Positions 49,923-61,200 of a stretch of 64,000 bases of DNA are shown piece by piece (position 1 is the first letter of the stretch; each line of letters opens with the position of its first letter). A model generated the notes under the pieces. The model searched no databases, was not told where the DNA came from, and was given only the letters and a program-made list of their open reading frames with translations. The stretch comes from a virus: positions 1-64,000 of IMG/VR virus record IMGVR_UViG_3300027708_000072. One strand, given 5' to 3'. A program made the translations under genes and the position numbers.

Positions 49923-52268
49923 TTAAGCCGCTACCGCTTTAATCACCGCAAAATTTATAACAGGTGCTTCAGTAGTAACTACTGCGGAAGGTGTATAAAC
50001 CGTGATGTTGAATGAGTTTGTGGTAACGTTTGTCACAGAAAGCAAATAAATTCCAGTTCCAGAAGCCTGACTTAATACTATAGTATCTGTTCCAACAACT
50101 GTGTTATTTGTAACAGTAAACGTTGATATTTGGCCTGCTGTTGAAGTAGTACTGAACAGAGTAATTTGTCCGGTGCCTTTAGTCAAACTAACTCCGGTAG
50201 TTCTGCTAGTTCCTTGTGTAACTGTGCCGCCCGATCCTGTAGAATAACCAATTACTGAAGTGGAACCGTTAGCTCTAATATTACCTGCAACTGTAACAGT
50301 TGGGCTATTCAATGTTAATGTTCCGCCGCTTGTTGATCCAATTGTAATATTAGTAGTGGAACTAGCCGCACCGTTTGTACCAATGTTTATTGCTTTAGTA
50401 TTGCCGCTTGTAGTGGCACCACTAGCAAAATTATATGTACTTGCTCCAGTACTTGCTGTAAACATGTTTACAGTTTGTGCGGCTGTAGCTGTATTACCTA
50501 AACTGTAAGTGGTTGCCGCACCAAATTCAGAAACTGTTGTTGCCAATGACGCAAAGTTTAATGTTCCAGTCAATCCGGTATTAAACAATGCCAATGTACC
50601 GCTTGTTTGGCCTGTTGCAATAGTTCCTGCATTTAATGTTAAAGTAGCACTAGTAGCATTACCAACTGTAATTGCTGTTGCCGCACCTGCAAAATTAACT
50701 GTTGTTGCGCCAGTATTAATTAAAGCAAATGTTCCAGTTGTAGGAGTAGTAATGCTAGTTGATATATCTGGGCTAGTAAGACTCGGCGTGTTGTTGAATA
50801 CAACTAGGCCCGATCCAGTTTCGTCAGTTAATGTATTGGCTAAACTTGCGCTACTTGCTGTAGTTAAGAAACTTGCCATACTACCAGCTAGTCCGGTAAT
50901 ACCTGTTGAAGCTGGAACTGTTACTGAGATATCAGCAGATCCGTCAAACGGATTACCGTTAATATTTCTTGCTACTGTTAATTTGGCGGCTGATCCAGTT
51001 GTATTTTGATTTAGCGTTGGAATATCTGTGGAGACTAATGCCCTAAACGAAGGAACGCCAGATGCCGCGTTAGGAGCCGCATAGATTGTATTGGCAGACT
51101 GACTTCCAAATGGTAGGAAATAATCGGTGCCTGCAACTGCGGCAGACACGCTGGTTCCATTACCTTTTAGCAATCCAGTAACACTTGTGGTAATTGTAAT
51201 AGCAGGTGTACTTGTAGATGTAGCGACTGTTCCTGTAAATCCGTTAGCACTAGCAACACTTACTGAGCTTACTGTTCCAACCGATGGTGCAGGAGGTGTA
51301 AATGTGAATATACCTGTTCCAGGAGCAAATGCTAAACTTCCTCCGCCACTTGCGGCCGCTGTTGTTACACTAAAAGATCCTAATTGAACTGGATTGAATC
51401 CTAATGCATCTGTGATGTTAGTACTAGTTAATGTTAATGATCCACCTAGTGTTAAATTACCATTACTTGTAACAGTTCCTGATAATGTAATTCCGCTAAC
51501 TGTTCCGGTTCCTTGTACTTGAGTTACTGTGCCCTGGCCGGCGCCTGTAGCCGTCCATTCAAATGCACTACCGTTCCATTTTAAAAATGTGTTAGTAATC
51601 GATGGTGCTGTAATAAAATCTGTAACCCCAATACCTGACTGATACAAAATTTTGTTTGGTGCGCCGCCTGGTAAGCTAGTAACTGACCCCCAGCTAGTCG
51701 ATGCGCCGTTTGTTGTTAAAAATTTTCCGTTTTGTCCTACTTGAGTAGGAAGTACTTTGCCTTCGGCAAGTGTTGAAATCCAAACAGGATTATTATAAAT
51801 TTGATTTATATAAACACCGTTTGTAACTGTATTAGAATTACCTGCAATATCTCCAGTAATTTTTGATCCAGCTAAACTTCCTAACCAGCCTGGATTTTGA
51901 TATGTTGTACTAGTATAAACTCCATTAGTAACTGTGCCGGCATTACCTGTAATATTTCCCGTAATAGGATTGGTAACTGTTAAATTAGTCAGTGTTCCTA
52001 CAGTTGTTAAACTACTTGTAACAACACTAGGAGCTAAGGTTGTGCCAGTTAACTGATTGGCGGCCGCTGTAATTTGCGCATCGATAGTTGCCCATGCAGT
52101 ACCTGTACCATCAGTTGTTAAGAATTTACCAGAATTTCCAGTTTGGGTTGGAAGCGTTGTTAGATATAATTCTGCAAAGTTTGCATTTATCTTCTGTGCG
52201 CCGGTACGTAGTGTATCGCCAGTACCGTCATTAACAGTTGATCCAATGTTGAGAATCTGTTGTGCCAT
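49923..52268 (-). CDS. Long tail fibre protein, Thr/Gly/Ala-rich
   Basis: A 781-residue fibre. It opens with LNIGSTVNDGTGDTLRTGAQ and INANFAELY, a widespread phage fibre N-terminus that attaches to the virion. The rest is low-complexity beta with repeated short motifs (TGxxTL, GTVTSNGNLTLGGS, TSATLTLNAGT), typical of a triple-stranded shaft, and ends in a small domain with Val/Thr. No catalytic or chaperone domain is seen. It starts two bases after the giant gene ends. Confidence 0.8.
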   Translation of the reverse strand: MAQQILNIGSTVNDGTGDTLRTGAQKINANFAELYLTTLPTQTGNSGKFLTTDGTGTAWATIDAQITAAANQLTGTTLAPSVVTSSLTTVGTLTNLTVTNPITGNITGNAGTVTNGVYTSTTYQNPGWLGSLAGSKITGDIAGNSNTVTNGVYINQIYNNPVWISTLAEGKVLPTQVGQNGKFLTTNGASTSWGSVTSLPGGAPNKILYQSGIGVTDFITAPSITNTFLKWNGSAFEWTATGAGQGTVTQVQGTGTVSGITLSGTVTSNGNLTLGGSLTLTSTNITDALGFNPVQLGSFSVTTAAASGGGSLAFAPGTGIFTFTPPAPSVGTVSSVSVASANGFTGTVATSTSTPAITITTSVTGLLKGNGTSVSAAVAGTDYFLPFGSQSANTIYAAPNAASGVPSFRALVSTDIPTLNQNTTGSAAKLTVARNINGNPFDGSADISVTVPASTGITGLAGSMASFLTTASSASLANTLTDETGSGLVVFNNTPSLTSPDISTSITTPTTGTFALINTGATTVNFAGAATAITVGNATSATLTLNAGTIATGQTSGTLALFNTGLTGTLNFASLATTVSEFGAATTYSLGNTATAAQTVNMFTASTGASTYNFASGATTSGNTKAINIGTNGAASSTTNITIGSTSGGTLTLNSPTVTVAGNIRANGSTSVIGYSTGSGGTVTQGTSRTTGVSLTKGTGQITLFSTTSTAGQISTFTVTNNTVVGTDTIVLSQASGTGIYLLSVTNVTTNSFNITVYTPSAVVTTEAPVINFAVIKAVAA

Positions 52269-52270
52269 TT

Positions 52271-55200
52271 TTAATTTCCTTGATCGAATGTTGTAGTATC
52301 ATTATCAAATGTTCCATTAACACTATCTAATGTTACCGTTGCGGTTGTTGTACCGGCTTGTGTACTTGTAATACGGTTACTTGTTATCCATACTCCAGGT
52401 ACTGCTGTAATAAATTTAGCAATTTTAGTTTGGCTATTCTGCAAAGAATCTCCGTTTTCAGTCCATGATTGCCCAACTTTTCTAATAATAGTCACCGCAG
52501 TTCCGGGACTAAGTTTATTATTCAATACTAGTTCGGCATTGATTCCGTCTACAGCAAAATCAGCTTTAAAACTAACATCTGCTTCAGGACTTGTAGGACC
52601 ATTTTCTACATTATATACCGAGAAAGGTTTCTTTCTTAGTCGAGTACTTCCAACAAAATATGTACGGACACTAGATGCAGATACACCAGTAGCAATAGTT
52701 AAGCCATCTGCATCTAAAGTAGTAACAGCACTATTAAATGTTTTACCGCTCTTGTGTGTAGTGATAATTCTATAAATTTGGCTATTAACTGTTATTATCT
52801 GATCTTCATAAAATACAGTGTCGGATGTCCAAATTGTTGAATCGTCGTACCCACCGACAAATACTTCTATTTCATCTGCTTGTCCATAATCTGGAGCAGA
52901 TATTGTAGTTATCTGACTTGATGCATAAGTTCCAGGGTCTGATGTATATGTAACAGTAACAGTATTAGTAGATTCTATTAATTTTGGAAGTGTGCTGAAC
53001 ACACCATAGTTATTTGTAATAGATAACGTTATAGTAGTTGTTGAACTTGTAGTACATAACCATGCACCGTTATATTGTATTGGAACTGCTCCTGATATAA
53101 CATAATAACAATTAATAGTTGGAGCAATAGTTTGCATTGGTATAGTAAATGTTACACTAAGAGCATTACCTACCGCTGTAAAATTATTAATAGTTGTTGG
53201 GATTATTGAAAATTGTTGTGAGATATCAGCCGATGATATCGAACAATATCCATTATACAACTTATTAGCATTATTTGATACCAATAATAATTTATCAATT
53301 GCAGGTGCTGTTTTTTGTTTGGCAATTGCAAATGCTACTAAGTACGGGCCGGTACCTGTTTTACTAATAAATTTATAAATTGTAGAGCCACTGAATAGAC
53401 TAAAATTATCAGGAGATACAGTCCATGCCGTTGATTTGCTTGGAACAAAACTTAACGGAATAATCATGTCGACCCCAACACCGTCCACTAAAACAGTTTC
53501 TGTTTTAAAAGTATCAATATACGGAATAGTTTCGCTTGGGCCAATATCTTGTACACGAGACCCAGAACCGTGTACCGTTGGAATTCCGGTACCTAATGTA
53601 CCACGGCGTAATTGTCCAAGTGTAGTATTGTTCTTAATTGTAAAGTATTCAATACGTTCTCCGTTAATTTCAACAATGCCAGGTTTATTTAATGCTGAAT
53701 TTGGTTTGTCAAAATTACCAGCATCTTTAACAAATATTTCTTTATCGTAGTAGTATAAATCTTGTGTTAAAATATTTTGTTTATATAGATTTAAACGTTT
53801 GTAAACAGTTCTATTAAGGATATCTTTAAATTGCATATAACTTAATCCAGGTTGGATTGGAGTTCCTGCAAAAATAATTGTTTCAAACTCATCGTTAATT
53901 GCAATAGGAATATCTAAGCTAATGCTACTTAGATCCGGATTGATTTTATAATCGACTCCGTTAGTAAGCAATCGTTTATTTTTTGTAACTAATAATTGAG
54001 ATTCTAAAGATATTGCCGATGCTAATTCAATTCGGCCGCCCAACACTCCAACATATTTGTAATATGTAGAAGTTGCTTGTGAGAATTGTAAATTGTTAGT
54101 TGCTTTTGTTCTTGTTCTTTGTATTTGCAAAATATCATGTTTATATGCAGATACAATTTCAACATAATCATCCGATGTATAAGGAGTATTAAATGATATG
54201 GTATTACCAACAATATAATAATCCTGGGCCGATTTAACGTTAACAATTAAGCGTTTTCCTTTGTAAGTTGAATATACCCGTTTGTTAATATTAATAGTAA
54301 CTCCAGCCGTATCAACAGTGTAATCGGTTGATATCTTTAATAAATTGCCATCAGCATACACTGTAATATCAGTAGTACTAATACTATATGCTTGAGTGGC
54401 CAAAGGATTTAATGTATAGCCATAGTTGTTTCCAGAAATAGTAAAATAACTAGTGTTAGGACCACTTAAAATTAACTGATTAGCACGTACAATTATACTA
54501 GTTTCTAAAGGCAAACTAGACCCGATTGTACTCGATAATGTATATGTTGTAGAACCGTTAGTAGGTAATTTTTCATTTTTAAATATTGAAAATGTCTGTT
54601 GATTTCCTGATACAATTAGATAATTTAAAACTGAGAATTTATTTGGAGCGATACTGAATCTAAAACCGATACGGTTTGGACTATCATATGTCGAGTCTGT
54701 TTTAAACAAGGTCGGTTGAATAGGAACTCCATCTAAATAAGCCACATACGTAAACGCTGTATCAAGGTACGGTGCTTTTGTAATAAATTCCTTGGTCGAT
54801 CCGTTAGCTACAAAATAATCAACGTCTAGGATATTAGTACCGTTAAATCCAAAACTGTGTATTGTAACTATACTGCCTGCGGCTGGCGCGGTTCGTATCA
54901 CGACTTGTTTATTAGGATAATCAAGATAGTAATCAGTGCCAGTTGTTAGTATATTAGAATTAACTTTAACGTATACTGCATCACTACTGTTTGGAAATTG
55001 TTCCAACCCAAATTTCTTGTTCACACCGTTGGCAATATAACTTAAAACTTTAATCGATGCAGACCCGTCGCTTGGGCGGTCGAACACTTTAATTGCTACT
55101 GCATCGACTACTTGTCCGTTAACTAACTCTTCTGGGCCGCCACCGGTTGTTTCTGTTACAAATCCATCGCCGTCGAGAATTATGTCTGCAGGATCTAGTC

Positions 55201-58200
55201 CCGTAGCAGAATCATATACTAATGTACCGCCATCTAATGCTGTATCAAAATCATTTTCGTTAACAGCTACCGCTCCGTCACTGGTAGATTTTCTAAATAT
55301 AATTAAATCTCCCACTTTCATAGTGTACGTATTTGGAATTGTAATAATATTAGAATAACCGTCTGCTAGGAACGTTGGCATAACTGCCAACTGATTTCCG
55401 CTACTTTTAGCCACACATGAACCTGTTGCATTAATTAATTTAAATTCAGTAGCCAATTGTGAGGTTGCTGATATTTTAAAAGTTCGATTGTCTATTACAT
55501 CTTTTACATAATAAGGTGTATTACTATTAATATTTCCAAAAGTAGTTCCTGTAAATGTAATTAAATCTCCGACTTTAAATGTAATTGGTGTAATAGTGGT
55601 AATGGTATTACTACTTACTTCAGTTTTGCTAATAATCCATTGTTTTGTAAAATTCTCATCATCTAATCTAACAGGATCATTTGTTGCCGAAATAGTTATG
55701 TTTGCTCCGGCCGCAGGAGCTTCAGACAATTGTAAGGAATTATTTGTAATATATCTAAAATTGCTTGGAGCAATTAATGTTCTAACGAATCTTATATTGA
55801 TACCTGCTAAAATGTCTCCATAAAGAATATTTGACAATAACAATGTAGTGCTGTTAATTATTTTTTCTATTTTTGTACCGTCTGCAATTGCGCCTGCAAT
55901 ATTACATGTGGCAACATCTCCGATTTTTAATCCGGTTGTATTGTTTAAAGATAAGATAAGTTGAGGAGATGCCGCAACTTGTTGCAATGCCATAGTACCT
56001 TGTGCAGAAACTAAGGGAAATATATCTCCTCCAGACGTATCACTTATTGTAAATGTTGTTGAATTTATAATTTCTTTTACATAATATGTTGTTTTTTCTA
56101 CTAATCCGCCAAACAATGTTCCGTTAACTTGGAATGGCAAACCAACATATAAATTCAAAGTTGAGCCTGTCAAATAATTGCTAGACGTACCGTAACGCAT
56201 TTGCATGGTTCCAAGGGCCGAGTTGACCGTGAATACCGATCCTCCTACACTAGAAGCCACAGTAAATGTTCCAACATCAATTATTTCTTTTACATAATAA
56301 ATTTGATTTGAAATAAATCCGCCGAATGTTCCTGTAATAAAAGTTATTGGTTTGTTAACTGATAAATTAGCTGTTGAACCTTTTAAATAATTGAATCCGT
56401 TAATTGTTTGAGTGATGTTAATTACTTCGGTAGAGGTCGCAGTTATTGTTCTTGTAACTCCAGCAACCAATTTATCAAGTGTAACAATTACACTATCAAT
56501 TAAATTAAACTTCAAAGAAAAACTATATATTGTTTTAGCACCGTCGGATATATAGGTATTACTAATAACTGGCTGATAATATATATTAACACTTGTTAAC
56601 ACTTCAGGAACATATGGTAATTCAAATACTCGTGTGACTACAGTATCTGCATCAATAGTTACAATATAATCATTATAAACATTCTCGTATGAATCCCACA
56701 AATCTTGCATGTACCCAACACTGCTCCAGCCTTGTGGAGTACTATAATCAAGTCCAGTAACAACTACTCCACCGTAATCAACACCTGTCATTAGTTGGTT
56801 TAAATTTTTTCCAAGTTGTCCTGTACCTGGATTATAAAAATACTGAATTCTATCGCTTGCATTTAATAAATCAATATCCTTTAGATAGTCAACAGTTACA
56901 ACTACTCCAGCAAGCGGTGCTGTTTTAAATTTAATTAATCCGCTGTAACTAGTATAACCTTTTGAAGTTGATTTAACTGTTGATATTGTATAGCTGTCAC
57001 GTAGTGCTGAAACTCCATTTAATTTTACAGTAGCAGAATTAATTTTTATATCAGGCGCCCATGTTAAAGCAAAATTAGTTTTGCCGCCGGTGCCTTCAAA
57101 TGCCTGTGTTTCGTTTAACTGAATAATATAATATTGGTCAGTAATTCTATCAAATTTCATTTTAATAAGACTCGATCGTACTAGTCCTTTACCAATAATA
57201 GCAACTGCTGTAGCCAATGCACTAGTTGAACTGCCGCCACCGTCTATAACAATAGTAGGTGCCGATAGATAACCACTACCTGGATTTAATAATAAAATTC
57301 TAGTTACTTTTCCGTTAGCAATAAAAGCACGAGCTTGAGCACCGGTGCCGCTGTCGCTTAAGATCCTAACTGTAGGCTCTGAAACATAATTTGTACCGTT
57401 ATTAGTAATAACAACGGATGTTATTTGATAACCAATATTATCTAACCAATGTTTCCAAGGATAAGATTTTATAATATCGTTATTTGAAACTATAACTCCA
57501 TTTTTTATAGAAGCACTAATATTTTGATTTTTGCCAGGTTGAAATACCGAAGGTAAATCAAAATCTGTAACTACGGAAGAGCTATTATCTATAGATGTAT
57601 AGTTGCTAACATATTCTCTAACTGTTGTTTTATAAGGAACTACTTCGTTGATATAATCTTGGAAGTCTGGTAGATTATCATTTTTATATGTGATCGTTTG
57701 TTTTAAATTACCAACATTATGTTGGGCTTTTACAAAACTAGTTTTAAATGCCCAATCAATATAAGTTTGTTCTGAATGTGCATACCGAACGCTGGCAAAG
57801 AATAAATCTAAATAATTTTGTTTTAATGTATCGGTTAAAATATTATCTTTTAAACAATTTAAAATTATTCTCAATTCTCTGCTGGCTGTAAAATCATACC
57901 CGATACTATCATAGGTCGATCCGTCAAAACCAATATTATTATTTTGAAAATTATATAACTTTTGACTCAACTGTATTGTGCCGTTTTCAATCCCCACTAC
58001 TTTATATCGCTGTGTCCAGTCAATACTATCGACTAAAGAATAACAGTAAAGTAATTGCCAACCTTTAGATCCGGCAATTCTAACTTTTACAGTTTGTCCG
58101 ACAACAGGGTTTAATGTTCCAATTTCTGCGAATGTGTCAATTGCAAAATCTATTACACTGAATTGATTGAACCCGCTAGCATACCAATCAACAGATTCCC

Positions 58201-61200
58201 AATAATTTCTAGTATCATACGATTGTGTTTTAACACGAACCCATGATTTAGTTTGTGTAATATTATTTGTTTCGTATGAATATATACTCCAATTACCGTT
58301 TGCAATCGAATCTGAATTTACTAACGCTGAAAACGGTCTGATGCTTAATGTTGTAGACGATGTATAACCTTTTCCGCCCGATGTAATTTTTGCACCAATA
58401 ATTTGCCCTGCAATATCAATTACTGCTGTTAATTTTGCGCCAGTGCCTGCACCGATAATTTTTATTTCCGGAGCATTAGCATACCCAGATCCTGCAGAAA
58501 TAATTTTTATACCTGTTATACTACCATTTTGAATTACAGGAATCACAACTGCCGATTTTGCAGTTGATACCGCAATAATTCGTAATTCTGCTTCAGTATC
58601 AACAACAGTATCGTATTCTCCTAAAAATTTATACGGGGCAATGTCATAACTTTCTAATGCTGAAATATTTTTTTGTTCAGTAATTTGTTCTATTATTAAT
58701 ATTTTGTTAACACGCTCTGTAAATTCTTTTAATGCTTCGAATGCATTAATAAACATACCCTGGCGCGGGCGACTTTCGATACCGTATCGTAATTTAGCTG
58801 GTAAATTTAAATCTGGAACTGGTCTGTCTGCCTGATCTTTGCCGCATAAACTGTCAAACCATTTTTGTTCAATAACAGATGGCAATATAGTATTAGGATT
58901 ATTGTCTATTAGTTTCCACTGGGCATGTGTATTTTGCGTAGTATTTTCTACAGTCCAATATTCAATGCCTAAAACAACATCCGATCCTTTTAATAAATTC
59001 TGACAATTAACAAGACTAAATGAATTAGTACCTGTTACTACAACAAATGGATAATTTCTTCCTCGAGGATTACTAATTAACTCAGATACTGAATTAGCAG
59101 AAGTTGTTCTGCCTTCGATATCCGGCGTTAATGTTTTATTTTTAACCCAGAAATAATAGGTATTTTGAAAACTTTGACTTAATGTATTGTATGTTTGCAC
59201 AACACTATAGCTATCTAGATATAATGGTAATCCGCTGATACCCTTCGTTAATCCAGTAGTAGTATCTGCTTGTAATTTCCAATCAGTAGGTTTGAATGTA
59301 GTTTTTACCCACTCGTAAACATCAATAGTTGCTCCGGTTGCCAGGGTATTCAACACACTATTTCTATAAACTAGATCTTCTGAATGGTTGTCAACAAACT
59401 TAGCTGTACGCAAATCCCACCATAATTTTCCAACTTGTTTTTCGGCCCACGCCGATCCGACATCAACATTAACTGTAGAAGGGCCTGTAGAATATATAGC
59501 TGGATCGTAATATGTTTTATAGTCGATCTCTTGTTCAGCAGTTCCAGCAATTTTTCCTAATATCGGATCTATTATATCTAAATAGCGGACTAACTTATTA
59601 GTAGTTTTGTTATACAAAAATACTTGTTTAATTTTGTTAAGATCTATTAAATCAGTTTGATTATGGATAGATTTCCAACTATATGTTCCTGCAATTTTTT
59701 CGTAAGAGTATACTTTTCCTGAATTTATTTCTTCAATAGAAATATTTTGTTGCTTATCATTTAATATATCAGTGGCGTGAGGAGCTCCGACTAAGATTGC
59801 ATTTTTAGCAATTGCAAAACTTTGGCCAAAACCATCAGTAGATTTATTACTACTTGACAAATATTCTCCAGAAATCCATTTTGTTAAGTATTTGTCATAT
59901 ATGTCAATTCGTCCTGCATTTAATGTCAATTCCTTAAATTCTAATGCACCGGAATCAAAGGTAGTCGGTTCACCGGTACGTGTACGACTGGTAATCTGGT
60001 CGGCGTCAAATGTGGTTGGAGTAAATGTGTCGGCGCCTGGACTATAAATTGCAAGGGTCTTATCATTGTCTGAAAAATCAACTTTAGTTCCAAACAAATC
60101 TCCCGATTCTGCATGGGGACTTTCTATCTCTTGATATAAACTATATGTATTTCCTATATTTTTATTATTACTGTAGATTAAAACTTGGCCTTCGTTTACA
60201 GTTGCTCCAGAATATAATGGAGACCCTACGGCCAAATAATTGCCGTCTTGAGATATTTTTACGCTTGTTCCGAACTGGGCGGCATCTTTGATAATACTGC
60301 CATCAGTTAATGTTGCTACATTAATTGATGCATTTCGAGTTACAGTTCCAACATTTACAGTTATAATTCCTGATCCCGAGCTTCTGTTAAATGTTACCTT
60401 GTCGCCTACTGCATATCCATAACCCGCATTACTAATTCGTAAACTAGTAACTTCTGAGCCGCCTGTTAACGTATTTGCTAAACCTGTATTAACTACTAAA
60501 CTAATTGCAGTTGTTACTGTGATGTTTGTTGGTAATACTTGATCTACAATGTAAGTACCGGTGCCGCCTGTGCCTGTGCCCGTAAGTAATAATGTTGTAT
60601 TAGAAACAGCTTGACTTATACTAACTTGCCAATTTGTACTTGCGCCAGATACTATGGTGGTACCAGGAACAACATTACTACCTGTAACCAACATTCCAAT
60701 TTGAGGATTTCCGCCAGTTATTCCTGAGAATGTTAATGTTGTCCCAGAGATGATTGCACCTGTTAAACTGATTCCAGATATAATTGTTGGACTTGAGTAA
60801 ATGTATCGACTTGTTGCCGAGAATGAACTAACTGTTTGAGCTGGGGTAACGTAGTATGTTCCGGCCTTACCTTCGCCTGTACCGGACGCAATGATAGTAG
60901 TATTAGCGGCCGCACCACCACCACTAACTTGTTGTCCTAATAAAATTGAACCTGTTACTGTTCCGCTGGCCGTTAATACTACAGGTGTACCTGTAATAAA
61001 AGTTGGCACTACTGTTTGTAATGTACTAACGACCCATTCGGTATCCGAACCACTTACAACATACGTACCTGCAATAACACCAGTACCACTCAACACCATT
61101 CCTGAAAATAGTGCAACGCCGGTCGAGCTTGTAAATGTTAAAGTAGTGCCGTTGATCTGTGCATCATTTAAAAATGCTTGCAATGTGGCTTGGGTACATG

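Noticed and set aside
50260-51387. Long plus-strand open frames inside the 781-residue fibre gene
   Set aside because: They have low-complexity Val/Ala/Pro translations, no ribosome-binding sites, and lie opposite a well-supported fibre gene; they are composition artefacts.
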